A stretch of 64,000 nt of DNA from Paracoccus haematequi (GCA_945881965.1 CAMCVS010000008.1:62001-126000), one strand, 5' to 3'. Numbered from the stretch's first letter, positions 36,156 through 45,000 are shown. The notes: a model not told the origin generated them from the sequence alone. A program made the numbers and translations.

Positions 36156-36225
36156 ACATATATGTTGCATTGCGGCATGATTTACGCTGCGCTGCGGCAT
36201 AAAGCCCCGCGTCAATCTGCGCGCG

Positions 36226-36786
36226 TCACTCGCCCGCATTCACCCGCGCCGCGACGTATTTCTGGAACGGCTCGTCGGTCAGATAGACCTTGTCGCGCAC
36301 CCAGGTCAGGATCGCCAGCGTGGTGCCGCGGCCAAAGGCACCGGGCATCGCGGCCACGGCCGCCTGTGCCGCCGATCTGTCCGCAGGCACCTCTTCCGGC
36401 AGGAACATCATCGTGGGCGTGAACAACAGCCCCCATTTGCGCACCATATCCTTTTCCGCCAACACCTCGCCGTCGAAATCCGTCACCTCGACATCACCGA
36501 ACATGTTGATCTGGATAAAGAAATAATTCTCGCGGATATAGGCGTCGATCTTTGGGTCGGGGAACACCTCTTCGTGCATCTTCTTGCAATAGATGCAGCC
36601 GCGCTGTTCGACGATCACCGCCAGCCGCTTGCCCTCGGCATTGGCCTCGGCCAGATCCTCGCGCAAGTCCTTGAACGTGTCGCGCAGCCAATCGGTCTTG
36701 TGCAGGCCGTCATCGCCCAGTTCCGCCGCCATCACGGGTGCCGCCAAAAACGCCAGCACCGCAACCATTGCCTTCAGCCCCCGCAT
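36226..36786 (-). CDS. soxW: SoxW periplasmic thioredoxin
   Basis: A 186-residue thioredoxin-fold protein with a signal peptide (about 1-20) and the active site RGCIYCKKMHEEVF. FTPTMMFLPEE supplies the cis-Pro of the fold. It receives electrons from SoxV and reduces Sox components. It starts 21 bp after soxV and ends 213 bp before the soxX start. Confidence 0.93.
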   Translation of the reverse strand: MRGLKAMVAVLAFLAAPVMAAELGDDGLHKTDWLRDTFKDLREDLAEANAEGKRLAVIVEQRGCIYCKKMHEEVFPDPKIDAYIRENYFFIQINMFGDVEVTDFDGEVLAEKDMVRKWGLLFTPTMMFLPEEVPADRSAAQAAVAAMPGAFGRGTTLAILTWVRDKVYLTDEPFQKYVAARVNAGE

Positions 36787-36807
36787 CGCATCCTCCCGGT
36801 TCAGGTT

Positions 36808-37545
36808 TCACCCCAGTGTCATGAACACCGGGAACGTATCGATCAGCCATTGCGCGATCAGGTTGACCCCGTTCGTCGCGATCAGGATCGCAAAGACGAT
36901 CAGCATCGCGCCCATCACCTTTTCAACATGGCCCATGTACTGCCGGTTGCGCGCCATCCAGCCCAGGAATGGCTTGGCAAACAGCGCCGCCACCACGAAG
37001 GGTGCGGTCATGCCGAAACCATAGACCATCAGCAGCGCCCCGCCCTGCCAGATATTGCCCATGCCCGATGCCACCATCAGAATCGATGCCAGCGCCGGCC
37101 CGACACAGGGCGTCCAGCCAAACCCGAACGCCAGCCCCATGACATAGGCCCCCGCCAGGGTAGAGGGTTCCGCCTTGGATTCGATCCGCGCCTCGCGGTA
37201 AAGGAACCCGATTCGGATCACGCCCAGAAAATGCAGGCCGAACACGAACAGGATCGCGGCGGCGACATAGCTCAGCGGCTGTTTCCACTGCGCAAACGCC
37301 GCCCCCAGCGCGGTCGCCCCCATCCCCAGCAGCACGAAAATCGTTGTGACTCCAAGGGCAAAGGCCACCGCCGACCCGATCAGCCGCCGCTGCGCGCCGG
37401 GGGCAATCGCCCCGTCACCCTTGAGTTCGGCCATCGAAATGCCAGCCATGTAGGACAGATAGAACGGCACCATCGGCAGGATACAGGGCGTGAAAAACGA
37501 CAGCACCCCCGCCAGCGCCGCTCCCCAGAAGGATATGTCCAGCAT
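36808..37545 (-). CDS. soxV: SoxV, CcdA-type thiol-electron transporter
   Basis: A 245-residue inner-membrane protein with six predicted segments. The two membrane Cys of the CcdA/DsbD family are in FFTPCILPMVPFYLS and GFGWTPCVGPALAS. It passes electrons from cytoplasmic thioredoxin to SoxW and SoxS outside. The ATG at 37545 is preceded by AAGGACAAG; a TTG six codons upstream is a weaker alternative. It is divergent from soxS. Confidence 0.95.
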   Translation of the reverse strand: MLDISFWGAALAGVLSFFTPCILPMVPFYLSYMAGISMAELKGDGAIAPGAQRRLIGSAVAFALGVTTIFVLLGMGATALGAAFAQWKQPLSYVAAAILFVFGLHFLGVIRIGFLYREARIESKAEPSTLAGAYVMGLAFGFGWTPCVGPALASILMVASGMGNIWQGGALLMVYGFGMTAPFVVAALFAKPFLGWMARNRQYMGHVEKVMGAMLIVFAILIATNGVNLIAQWLIDTFPVFMTLG

Positions 37546-37562
37546 CGGCTTGTCCTTGATCA

Positions 37563-37586
37563 ATTCACATATTCAGATTACGTTGT
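37563..37586. promoter_or_regulatory. Divergent soxV-soxS control region with half-sites resembling the SoxR operator
   Basis: The 71-bp gap is AT-rich for this genome. Two overlapping partial matches to ATTC-N8-GAAT occur: ATTC-N8-AGAT from 37563 and ATTC-N8-TTGT from 37571. They are weaker than the soxX site. Confidence 0.4.
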
Positions 37587-37616
37587 GTATACCGTCGTCG
37601 TCAATCGGGTGCGCAC

Positions 37617-37979
37617 ATGATCCGCCGTCTTGCCGTTGCCTTGTGCCTGCTGGCCCCGTTGCAGGGCCACGCCGCCGATCTGGTCATGGTGGAACGCACG
37701 GGCTGCGCCTATTGCATCCAGTGGAAGAAAGACGTGGGCGCGGATGAATATGCCGCCACCCCTGAGGGCGCGTTTGCGCCGCTTCAAATCATCGACATCC
37801 GCGACAAGCCCCCCGCCGGGATGACATTCGCCCGCCCTGTGGTGTTTACGCCGACTTTTGTTCTGATCGAGAACGGCGCCGAGGTGGACCGGATCGAAGG
37901 CTATCCGGGCGAGGATTTCTTCTGGGGCCTGTTGGGCATGAAGCTGAAAGCCAAAACCGCCTTTACGGGGGGCAGTTGA
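37617..37979 (+). CDS. soxS: SoxS periplasmic thioredoxin
   Basis: A 120-residue exported thioredoxin-like protein. A signal (MIRRLAVALCLLAPLQGHAA) precedes the active site RTGCAYCIQWKKDV and the cis-Pro segment FTPTFVLIENG. In Paracoccus SoxS keeps SoxY reduced and is needed for full expression of sox function. It leads the plus-strand soxS-soxR-soxT group, divergent from soxVW. Confidence 0.95.
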   Translation: MIRRLAVALCLLAPLQGHAADLVMVERTGCAYCIQWKKDVGADEYAATPEGAFAPLQIIDIRDKPPAGMTFARPVVFTPTFVLIENGAEVDRIEGYPGEDFFWGLLGMKLKAKTAFTGGS

Positions 37980-38275
37980 CGCCGCTCTGGTTCCGCGCCA
38001 CCGCCGCAACGGGCGACGCGGCGGTCCTTGATGCGCCCGCAAGAAAAACCGCCGACAGGAACGATCTGCCTGCAAATGCACCAGATCCGCACCCGTACCC
38101 CGATCAGACACCCCCTGTGTCGCGGCACCTGTTTGATCTGGCCTTTGATCCCGCATCGGCCCGTGCTAACACAGACCCGCGTTGTTCGCCGTTTGTGCAG
38201 GAACGGGCGGACGTTTGCCCCGACGCGGCACCCGACGCGGCACCGAGCTGCGACCCGAACAAGGGAACACGGCGC
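37980..38275 (+). other. Gap between soxS and soxR with a 12-bp tandem duplication
   Basis: These 296 bases are in frame and open ahead of soxR but encode Pro/Asp/Ala-rich sequence with no family match, so I treat them as a leader or promoter region. They contain a perfect 12-bp tandem duplication of CCGACGCGGCAC at 38220-38243, about 30 bp before the soxR start. No operator-like palindrome was found here. Confidence 0.5.
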
Positions 38276-38620
38276 GTGGCTTTGCCGCAATTTCACCAAG
38301 GCATCTCGGACGCCGAGATGGACGCCATTGTGGACAAGGCGACAACGGCGTCGAATTTCCTCAAGGCGGTCAGCCATGAGGGCCGCCTGCTGATTCTGTG
38401 CCATCTGGTATCGGGCGAGAAATCGGTGACCGAACTCGAAGACCTGCTATCCGCCCGCCAAGCCGCCGTCAGCCAGCAACTCTCGCGCCTGCGCCTTGAA
38501 GGGCTGGTGGTGCCCCGCCGTGACGGCAAGGCGATCTATTACCGGTTGGCCGATGACCGCCCCGCGCGTATCATCGAACTGGTCTATGAATTGTTCTGCA
38601 ATGACGGCACCACAGCCTGA
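38276..38620 (+). CDS. soxR: SoxR, ArsR-family persulfide-sensing repressor (SqrR/BigR type)
   Basis: A 114-residue winged-helix repressor. The recognition helix is in ARQAAVSQQLSRLRLEGLV and the wing in RRDGKAIYY. Two cysteines, C42 (LLILCHLV) and C108 (YELFCND), are 66 residues apart, the same spacing as the reactive Cys41/Cys107 of SqrR, which form a polysulfide bridge and release DNA. The GTG at 38276 was chosen because AAGGGA precedes it and the alignment begins there. Expected to repress the sox genes until thiosulfate or sulfide generates persulfides. Confidence 0.95.
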   Translation: MALPQFHQGISDAEMDAIVDKATTASNFLKAVSHEGRLLILCHLVSGEKSVTELEDLLSARQAAVSQQLSRLRLEGLVVPRRDGKAIYYRLADDRPARIIELVYELFCNDGTTA

Positions 38621-38653
38621 GACGCCGCATCGCAGCCTGGCGGGAGAAATGAG

Positions 38654-39733
38654 ATGACCGCGTTCCTTGAAACCCTCGTCGACCGATTGGGCGATGATCT
38701 GGCCGTGACCCTTGTGGGGCTTCTGGGCGGCGTGATGCTGGGACTGGCCGCGCGATTGGGGCGGTTCTGCACTATGGGCGCAATCGAAGACCTGCTGTAT
38801 GGCGGGTCCGATCTGCGCATGCGGATGTGGGTTCTGGCCATCGGCGTGGCCATCACCGGCAGTTTCGCGCTGGATGCCGCCGGAGTGTTCGCGGTCGAGC
38901 GCAGCTATTACCTGTCGATCCGCTGGATGCCGTTGGCCTCGATCCTTGGCGGGTTGACCTTTGGCTATGGCATGGCGCTGGCGGGGAACTGCGGGTTCGG
39001 GTCGATCGCGCGGCTGGGCGGCGGCGACATGCGCGCCTTTGTCATCGTGCTGGTCATGGGGGTGTCGGCCTTTGTGGTGCTGTCGGGGCCGCTGGCGGGG
39101 CTGCGGGTCTGGGCCTTTCCGCAATCCGAAGTGGTCATCGACATGCCCCCCGGTCTGGCGCATCTGCTGTCGCACCTGACGGGCATGGCGGTTCCGACGG
39201 TGGGCATACTGGTCGGGCTGTGCGTGACGGCAGCGGCGCTGGCGTCCCGCGCGTTCCTGGCCCGCCCCGCGATGCTGTTCTGGGGCACCTGCGTCGGCGC
39301 GGCCATCGTGATCGGCTGGGCGGGCAGCTATGCCGTGGCGCAGCATGGGTTTACCGCCATGCCCATCGTGTCACACAGCTTTTCCGCGCCCGTGGGCGAA
39401 TCGCTGTTGTGGTGGATGACCGGATCGGCCCGCGCGCCGTCCTTTGCCGTGGGGTCCGTCACCGGCGTCATTCTGGGGGCCTTTGCCGGATCGCTGGTCA
39501 AAGGCCATTTCCGCTGGGAAGCCTGCGAAGACCCGCGCGAGTTGCGCCGCCAGATCACCGGCGCGGCCCTGATGGGCGCGGGCGCCGTGGTGGCGCTGGG
39601 ATGCACGATCGGTCAGGGCCTTTCCGCCATGTCGATGCTGGCCTTTTCCGCTCCCGTCACCTTCGCCGCGATCTTTGCCGGGGCGGCCTTTGGCCTGCGC
39701 CAGTTGATCGAGGGGTTCCAGCCGGCGGAATGA
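38654..39733 (+). CDS. soxT: SoxT, YeeE/YedE-family sulfur-compound transporter
   Basis: A 359-residue membrane protein with about nine or ten hydrophobic segments. The paired YeeE/YedE signatures are GRFCTMGAIEDLLYGG, ALAGNCGFGSIARLGGGD and VALGCTIGQGLSAMS, with conserved Cys at each. Homologues in this position (SoxT) are needed for thiosulfate-dependent induction and probably bring thiosulfate or another sulfur species to the cytoplasm where SoxR senses it. It follows soxR by 33 bp with GGGAGAAATGAG before the ATG. Confidence 0.93.
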   Translation: MTAFLETLVDRLGDDLAVTLVGLLGGVMLGLAARLGRFCTMGAIEDLLYGGSDLRMRMWVLAIGVAITGSFALDAAGVFAVERSYYLSIRWMPLASILGGLTFGYGMALAGNCGFGSIARLGGGDMRAFVIVLVMGVSAFVVLSGPLAGLRVWAFPQSEVVIDMPPGLAHLLSHLTGMAVPTVGILVGLCVTAAALASRAFLARPAMLFWGTCVGAAIVIGWAGSYAVAQHGFTAMPIVSHSFSAPVGESLLWWMTGSARAPSFAVGSVTGVILGAFAGSLVKGHFRWEACEDPRELRRQITGAALMGAGAVVALGCTIGQGLSAMSMLAFSAPVTFAAIFAGAAFGLRQLIEGFQPAE

Positions 39734-39942
39734 TGATCGGCAATGCATCGGGAACAGCGCTCGCCACCATCGGGCTTGCACCGATTGCCCGCCGTGGACA
39801 CGTGTAAGCCGAGGAAGCAGGGGCGCTGCGTCCGCATCTTCTCTGGTTCACAAATATCCAAAATCGCCGAGGAGACGGGCGCAGCCCGCGACGAGACATA
39901 AACGTGCGGCGCAGCCGCTCCGCTTGAACCGCGGGGCGCGCG

Positions 39943-41172
39943 TTAGATCTTCATCTGGGTGTATTTCTTCAACTCGGCCCGTGCGATCTGGCGGCGGTGG
40001 ACGGCGTCGGGGCCGTCAGCCAGCCGCAGCGTGCGGACATGCGTCCATTTCGACGCCAGCGGCGTGTCCTGACTGATGCCTTGGCCGCCGAACATCTGCA
40101 CCGCCTCGTCGATCACCTTCAACGCCATGCGCGGGGCCACGGTCTTGATCATCGAAATCCACGGTGCCGCAGCGCGGGCATCCCCCTGATCCATGAACCA
40201 TGCCGCTTTCAGGCACAGCAGGCGCGCCTGTTCGATCTCCATCCGGCATTCCGCGATGATGTCAAAATTCGCCCCCAACAGCGCCAGCGGCTTGCCGAAC
40301 GCCTCGCGTTCCAGCGACCGCTTGCACATCAGTTCCAGCGCCGATTCGGCCTGGCCTATGGCACGCATGCAATGGTGGATGCGGCCCGGCCCAAGGCGGC
40401 CCTGGCTGATCTCGAACCCGCGCCCCTCGCCCAACAGCAGGTTTTCCGCTGGCACCCGCACATCGGTAAAGCGAATATGCATATGCCCATGCGGCGCATC
40501 ATCGGCGCCGTAGACCTGCATCGGGCGCAGGATCTGCACCCCCGGCGTGCCAGCGGGCACCACGATCTGGGAATGGCGCGCGTGTTTTGGCGCATCCGCG
40601 CCGCCGGTGCGTACCATCACGATATAGACCTTGCAGCGCGGATCGCCGGCACCAGACGCCCACCATTTCTCGCCGTTCAGGACGTAATGATCGCCGTCGC
40701 GCACACAGGACATGGAAATGTTGGTGGCATCCGACGACGCGACATTGGGTTCGGTCATCAGGTAGGCCGACCGGATTTCACCCTTCAACAGCGGTTCCAG
40801 CCAGTCCTGCTTCATCTTGGCGGTGCCGTAGCGTTCGAACACTTCCATGTTGCCGGTATCCGGCGCGGAACAGTTGAACACCTCGGCGCCCAGCGGTGTG
40901 CGGCCCATTTCCTCGGCGAAATGCGCGTATTCGACGGTGGACAGGCCAAACCCCTTGTCGCTGTCGGTCAGCCAGAAATTCCAAAGCCCCGCCGCGCGCG
41001 CGCGGGCCTTCAGCCCCTCAAGGATTTCCGCCTGCCGCGCGGTATATTTCCAGCGGTCGCCGGTGTTGACCTCGCGCTCGTATTCGTCTTCCAGCGGCAT
41101 GATCTCGTCGCGGATCATCGCGCGCACGCGGTCCAGCAGTTTGCGGTTTTCTTCGCGGATGCCGAAATCCAT
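39943..41172 (-). CDS. Acyl-CoA dehydrogenase (ACAD10/11-like)
   Basis: A 409-residue flavoenzyme. AYLMTEPNVASSDATNI and YVLNGEKWWASGAGDPRCKVYIVM are the FAD/substrate blocks; RLGPGRIHHCMRAIGQAE and QMFGGQGISQDTPLA mark the C-terminal helical domain. The GRIHHCMR form places it with ACAD10/11-type dehydrogenases that take long or branched acyl-CoAs, including 4-hydroxy acids in animals. The start at 41172 (MDFGIREENRKLL) has GGGAGACACAG before it; the open frame running on to 41523 passes through the tRNA-Leu gene and is not coding. No partner genes adjoin. Confidence 0.94.
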   Translation of the reverse strand: MDFGIREENRKLLDRVRAMIRDEIMPLEDEYEREVNTGDRWKYTARQAEILEGLKARARAAGLWNFWLTDSDKGFGLSTVEYAHFAEEMGRTPLGAEVFNCSAPDTGNMEVFERYGTAKMKQDWLEPLLKGEIRSAYLMTEPNVASSDATNISMSCVRDGDHYVLNGEKWWASGAGDPRCKVYIVMVRTGGADAPKHARHSQIVVPAGTPGVQILRPMQVYGADDAPHGHMHIRFTDVRVPAENLLLGEGRGFEISQGRLGPGRIHHCMRAIGQAESALELMCKRSLEREAFGKPLALLGANFDIIAECRMEIEQARLLCLKAAWFMDQGDARAAAPWISMIKTVAPRMALKVIDEAVQMFGGQGISQDTPLASKWTHVRTLRLADGPDAVHRRQIARAELKKYTQMKI

Positions 41173-41358
41173 CTGTGTCTCCCTGTGATGGTCTGGTGCG
41201 GTCAGAATTGTGCCTAGGTTTCCTGACGTTTTCCCCGCCAGATCACCACGCGGCGGACGGAAAGAAAAGCCTTCGTCCGGCGTCACACCCCGCCGATCCG
41301 GTATGGCGGGGCGGCATGACGCAAGGTTCTGCGCGCCAAACACAAACGGCCCGAATGC

Positions 41359-41388
41359 AAAAGGCCCAGGGTTGCCCCCGGGCCTTTT
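41359..41388 (-). terminator. Intrinsic terminator of tRNA-Leu
   Basis: AAAAGGCCCGGG, loop GGCAA, CCCTGGGCCTTTT on the minus strand, six bases beyond the encoded CCA. The stem is at least 10 bp and ends in a T-run, and the same symmetric element could act in either direction. Confidence 0.85.
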
Positions 41389-41393
41389 GATGC

Positions 41394-41479
41394 TGGTGCG
41401 GTCGAAAAGACTCGAACTTTCACTCCGGTTAAGGAACAGCGACCTCAACGCTGCGCGTCTACCATTCCGCCACGACCGC
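41394..41479 (-). tRNA. tRNA-Leu (anticodon GAG)
   Basis: On the minus strand from 41479: acceptor GCGGTCG pairs with CGACCGC, D arm GGCGGAATGGTAGACGC, anticodon stem CAGCG/CGCTG with loop TTGAGGT (anticodon GAG), a long variable arm typical of tRNA-Leu, T arm with GTTCGAGTC, discriminator A and encoded CCA at 41394-41396. Length 86 nt. Confidence 0.96.
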
Positions 41480-41526
41480 ACGAATGGTGCAGGTGGCTTA
41501 GCGAAGGAGCCGCCGAAAGCCAATCA

Positions 41527-41570
41527 CAAAAATCAGAGCCCCAAAAATCCGGGCCCCCAGAATCCGGGCC
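41527..41570. repeat. Three tandem 15-bp units and a nearby 13-bp duplication
   Basis: CAAAAATCAGAGCCC (41527-41541), CAAAAATCCGGGCCC (41542-41556) and CCAGAATCCGGGCC (41557-41570) are consecutive near-copies in the tRNA-Leu to hydrolase gap. Further on, CCGCAAATACTGG (41644-41656) is directly followed by CCGCAAACACTGG (41657-41669). Confidence 0.8.
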
Positions 41571-41681
41571 GAGGCCATGGCCCACGCGCGCGGCCATGAC
41601 CCCTGCGCGCAATTGACAGGATGTCGCACCCATCGCAGATTGACCGCAAATACTGGCCGCAAACACTGGCAAGGGATGGCG

Positions 41682-42527
41682 ATGATGGCGGGATTTGTTC
41701 TGGTCCACGGGGCCTGGCACAACAGCGAAACCTGGGATGCGGTTGCCGCGCGCCTGCGCGCCGCCGGACACGTGGTGCAGGCGGTTGACCTGCCCGGCGC
41801 CGGGCCACTTGCCGCATACCCTGCCGCGTTTCGCCAGCGCCCGCTGGATGCGGCGGCCTTTGCCACCGAAGTCTCGCCCAATGCCGGCGTCACGCAGGAC
41901 GAGCGCACCGCCGCCACCATCGCCGCCATCCATGCCGTCAACGCGCAAACCGGCGGCAAGGCGGTGCTGGTGGGTCATTCGCTGGGCGGCATCACCCTGT
42001 CCCCGGTCGCCGAATCCGTGCCCGATGCGCTGGCAGCAGTAGTCTATCTGACGGCCTTTATGCTTCCCCCCGGAATGCCCGCGATTGCCATGATCCAGCA
42101 CCCGCTGATGGCCGAGGCGCTGGTGCCGTCCCTGCTGCTGGCCGATCCGGAACAGGTGGGTGCCCTGCGGCTGGACACCCAAAGCACCGATCCCGCCTAT
42201 CGTGCGCGGCTCAAGGACTGTTTCTATGGCGATGTCGATCAGGCCACCTTTGACCGGCTGGCGGTGAACTTCCATTGCGACGAGCCGGTGGGCGTCTGCA
42301 TCGCGCCCTCGGCCATCACCGCGCAGAATTTCGGCCGGGTGCCGCGCCATTACATCACCTGTGCACAAGACCGCGCCATCACGCTGGCGGGGCAGCAGGC
42401 GATGGTCGAGATGGTCGATGCGGCGATGGGCGGGGCGACGGTTATGCACAGCCTGGATAGCAGCCATTCGCCATTCTACGCCATGCCGGATGATCTGGCC
42501 CGGATGCTGATCGCGATCGCTGCCTGA
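41682..42527 (+). CDS. Alpha/beta hydrolase, esterase type
   Basis: A 281-residue hydrolase. FVLVHGAWHNSETWDAV opens the fold with the oxyanion-hole HG, the nucleophile Ser is in LVGHSLGGITL, and the catalytic His is in LDSSHSPFYAMPDDLARML near the C-terminus. The fold and motifs resemble plant-type methyl-salicylate esterases and the EstC group. Of three close ATG codons (41676, 41682, 41685) the second has the best spacing to AAGGG. Natural substrate unknown; the gene stands alone. Confidence 0.88.
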   Translation: MMAGFVLVHGAWHNSETWDAVAARLRAAGHVVQAVDLPGAGPLAAYPAAFRQRPLDAAAFATEVSPNAGVTQDERTAATIAAIHAVNAQTGGKAVLVGHSLGGITLSPVAESVPDALAAVVYLTAFMLPPGMPAIAMIQHPLMAEALVPSLLLADPEQVGALRLDTQSTDPAYRARLKDCFYGDVDQATFDRLAVNFHCDEPVGVCIAPSAITAQNFGRVPRHYITCAQDRAITLAGQQAMVEMVDAAMGGATVMHSLDSSHSPFYAMPDDLARMLIAIAA

Positions 42528-42560
42528 TCCGCGTCACATGTGCAGAACGGCCTGCGGCGC

Positions 42561-43067
42561 TTAGCGCAGCGGCGCGCGTGCCAATGCGTTGGCGCGCCAA
42601 GCCACCCACAGCGCCGCAACCACCGCAACCATTGTGCCGAACCCCGCCCAACTGTCATCGCCGAACAGCACCGCATTCAGGGTGCGCCCCGGCAGCAGCG
42701 TGAACAGTCCAGTAACGCAAAGCGCCCAGAAGGCCAGGTTTTCCATGATTTTGCGGTGAAGCGCGATGTCGCGGCGGACAGCGGCGCGCAGGCCCGCCGC
42801 CAAGGACACGAGGGTCAGCACCGACAGCAGGTGGATCGGCGACCACGCCCCCCACAGCCGGATATCCTGCACGCAGAACGACGACAACGCGGTGGCTGCC
42901 ATGGCCAGCACCCACAGCCGTCCCAGCCAACGATGCGCCGCCCCACCTTTCCGGCGCAGCAGGATTACCGGGGCCAGCACTAAAGCGATCATTGCGGTGG
43001 CGACATGGGCCTGCACCAATGGGGCGGCGGCAAGAAGCGGGGCCAGAAAGTGGCTTTGCGTTGGCAT
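42561..43067 (-). CDS. DUF2306 membrane protein
   Basis: A 168-residue membrane protein with four to five hydrophobic segments. HVATAMIALVLAPVILLRRKG, AHRWLGRLWVLAMAATALSSF, WSPIHLLSVLTLVSL and RDIALHRKIMENLAFWAL are DUF2306 blocks, with several conserved His residues that could bind heme or metal (inference). It is divergent from the LytTR regulator at 43141 and could be its target. Confidence 0.87.
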   Translation of the reverse strand: MPTQSHFLAPLLAAAPLVQAHVATAMIALVLAPVILLRRKGGAAHRWLGRLWVLAMAATALSSFCVQDIRLWGAWSPIHLLSVLTLVSLAAGLRAAVRRDIALHRKIMENLAFWALCVTGLFTLLPGRTLNAVLFGDDSWAGFGTMVAVVAALWVAWRANALARAPLR

Positions 43068-43140
43068 TGGGGTCTCGGGCTGTTACGTCTACCCCATGCG
43101 CGACACCTGCGCCCTGTTCCATCTGCAATACGTGAACTCC

Positions 43141-43965
43141 ATGATAACTGACGTTGATACACGCCATCTGCAGGTCACGCTGCGCGAAATGCAGGCGCTG
43201 TTGCGCGACCGGCGGTTTTGGATCGGGCTGGCCGCGTTGGGGATTGTGCTGGGTCTGTTCGGCCCGTTTGACACCGCAGGCCTGTTGCGCACCCTGCCGC
43301 GCATCGCCTATTGGCTGCCGGTCACGCTGATGACCTTTGGCACAGGGACGGTTCTGTCCTGCCTTGCAGCCGCCTCGCTGCGTGACAGTGGTTGTCCGGA
43401 CATGCTGGCGATGGCCCTGGGCGGTGCCGCTGCCGGTGTGCCGGTGACTGCGATTGTGGTGTTGTTCAACATTGCCGCGCTGGACATGCCGCTTACGCAT
43501 CCGATGAATCCGACGATCCTGTTCAGCACAATGGTGATCTCTGCAATCGTGGCCGTGACCGCCGAGACGGTCTGGCCAAGCGCGATGCCCAATTCTGCAA
43601 ACAGCGCCGCGCAAGACCCCACACCCGACTCCCTATCCGCGCCCCGGTCCCCGGCGATCCTGACGCGCCTGCCTGTTGCCGTGCGCGGCCCGCTGGTGTC
43701 GCTGTGTGCCACAGACCATTACACCGAAATAACCACCGCCAAGGGCCGCACCCTCGTCCTGATCCGGCTGGCCGATGCCATCGCCGAAACCGCGCCCACA
43801 CCGGGCCTGCGCATCCACCGGTCGCATTGGGTGGCACTGGATCAGGTGACCGCCGTGCGCCGCCGCGATGCCCGCGCCGAGGTCACGCTGACAGACGGAC
43901 GAACCCTGCCGGTCTCGCGCGGCGCCATGCCAGAGATCAAGGAGGCGGGGCTGTTGCCCCGATAA
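43141..43965 (+). CDS. Membrane-anchored LytTR DNA-binding regulator
   Basis: A 274-residue protein (289 if the ATG at 43096 is used). The N-terminal half has four hydrophobic segments (about 28-150); residues about 180-270 are a LytTR domain: VSLCATDHYTEITTAKGRTLVLIRLADAI, LRIHRSHWVALDQVTAVRRR and the C-terminal LPVSRGAMPEIKEAGLL. Such proteins bind DNA while held in the membrane and are often paired with a DUF2306 or similar membrane partner, as here on the other strand. I took the ATG at 43141 since it leaves room for a promoter; neither start has a good ribosome site. Confidence 0.85.
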   Translation: MITDVDTRHLQVTLREMQALLRDRRFWIGLAALGIVLGLFGPFDTAGLLRTLPRIAYWLPVTLMTFGTGTVLSCLAAASLRDSGCPDMLAMALGGAAAGVPVTAIVVLFNIAALDMPLTHPMNPTILFSTMVISAIVAVTAETVWPSAMPNSANSAAQDPTPDSLSAPRSPAILTRLPVAVRGPLVSLCATDHYTEITTAKGRTLVLIRLADAIAETAPTPGLRIHRSHWVALDQVTAVRRRDARAEVTLTDGRTLPVSRGAMPEIKEAGLLPR

Positions 43966-43968
43966 GCC

Positions 43969-44637
43969 GTGCCCGAGTGGATCATCGCCCCCGGCCTGAC
44001 GCCCTATCCCGAGGCCGTGGCCTTCATGGAGGCCCGCGCGGACGCTATCGCGGCGGGCACGGTGCGCGAATGCATCTGGCTGGTGGAACATCCGGCGCTT
44101 TATACGGCGGGCACATCGGCGCGGGACGCTGATCTGATCGCGCCCGACCGCTTTCCGGTCTTTGCCACCAAGCGCGGCGGGCAATACACCTATCACGGGC
44201 CGGGTCAGCGCGTGGTCTATGTCATGCTGGACCTCAACACCCGCGGCCGCGACATCCGCCGCTTGGTCACCCTTCTGGAACAGTGGGTGATCGCCACATT
44301 GGGCGATTTCAACGTGACCGGCGAGATCAGGCCGGACCGCGTCGGTGTCTGGGTCGCGCGCCCCGAAAAGCCCGCGCTGCCGGACGGCACGCCCCGCGAG
44401 GATAAAATCGCCGCCATTGGCATCCGCCTGCGCAAATGGGTCAGCTTTCATGGCCTGTCGATCAACGTCGATCCTGACCTATCGCATTTCGACGGCATCG
44501 TGCCCTGCGGCATCACCGGGCACGGCGTCACCAGCCTTGTTGACCTTGGGCTTCCGGTCGCCATGCCGGACCTAGATCTTGCGCTGCGGGGCAGTTTCGC
44601 GCGCGTTTTCGGCGCGGCCCCCGTTACGGCAGGCTGA
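43969..44637 (+). CDS. lipB: Octanoyltransferase LipB
   Basis: A 222-residue LipB, with the GTG start at 43969 three bases after the LytTR stop. [57 protein letters not shown] (catalytic Lys region) and the acyl-Cys segment [15 protein letters not shown] are all present. It transfers octanoyl from acyl carrier protein to lipoyl domains. The stop codon falls in the first unit of a perfect 14-bp duplication, which also supplies the stop of the convergent gene. Confidence 0.96.
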   Translation: MPEWIIAPGLTPYPEAVAFMEARADAIAAGTVRECIWLVEHPALYTAGTSARDADLIAPDRFPVFATKRGGQYTYHGPGQRVVYVMLDLNTRGRDIRRLVTLLEQWVIATLGDFNVTGEIRPDRVGVWVARPEKPALPDGTPREDKIAAIGIRLRKWVSFHGLSINVDPDLSHFDGIVPCGITGHGVTSLVDLGLPVAMPDLDLALRGSFARVFGAAPVTAG

Positions 44638-44651
44638 TTACGGCAGGCTGA
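44624..44651. repeat. Perfect 14-bp tandem duplication at two convergent stop codons
   Basis: TTACGGCAGGCTGA occurs at 44624-44637 and again, with no gap, at 44638-44651. The first copy ends with the TGA of lipB; the second begins with TTA, the reverse-strand TAA of the DUF1428 gene. Confidence 0.95.
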
Positions 44652-45000
44652 CCAGCGACGCGAACCCGCCATAGATCATGCGTGACGCATCGAACGGCGC
44701 ATCGCGCATGTCGCCCATCACCGCCCAATCCGGGTCTGTCGCCATCCCGGCCCAGCAGGCATCGCGCGCGGCGCGGTCCGGCCATTCGATCCAGGAAAAC
44801 ACCACCACCTCGCCGGGTTGCAGCCTGACCGCCGTGGTCATCGAGGTGACCTGACCATCCCCCACATCCTCGCCCCAGTTTTCATGCAGCGCAAGCGCGC
44901 CATATTTGGCGAAAATCGGCCAGGCTTTGCGGGCGTGCGCGGCATAGGCCTCGCGGTTGGCGGCGGGCACAGCCGCCATGAAGCCATCAATAAAAGACAT
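44638..45000 (-). CDS. DUF1428 family protein (YbaA-like)
   Basis: A 120-residue protein with the dimeric ferredoxin-like fold of DUF1428: MSFIDGFMAAVPAANREAYAAHA, ALHENWGEDV, VVVFSWIEWPDRAARDACWAGM and the C-terminal FDASRMIYGGFASLVSL. Function is unknown; the closest named member is E. coli YbaA. The ATG at 45000 is preceded by GAGGATTGTGGATATG. It ends against lipB at a shared 14-bp duplication. Confidence 0.88.
   Translation of the reverse strand: MSFIDGFMAAVPAANREAYAAHARKAWPIFAKYGALALHENWGEDVGDGQVTSMTTAVRLQPGEVVVFSWIEWPDRAARDACWAGMATDPDWAVMGDMRDAPFDASRMIYGGFASLVSLP

Noticed and set aside
37976-38275. 100-residue N-terminal extension of SoxR
   Set aside because: Low-complexity Pro/Asp/Ala sequence with a tandem duplication; the alignment with ArsR repressors and a ribosome site start at the GTG at 38276.
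39734-39942. Possible small gene between soxT and the acyl-CoA dehydrogenase
   Set aside because: Short frames have no ribosome site; the segment looks like a GC-rich gene-end region with imperfect repeats.
41173-41523. N-terminal extension of the acyl-CoA dehydrogenase
   Set aside because: The extension passes through the tRNA-Leu gene and its terminator; the family N-terminus begins at 41172.
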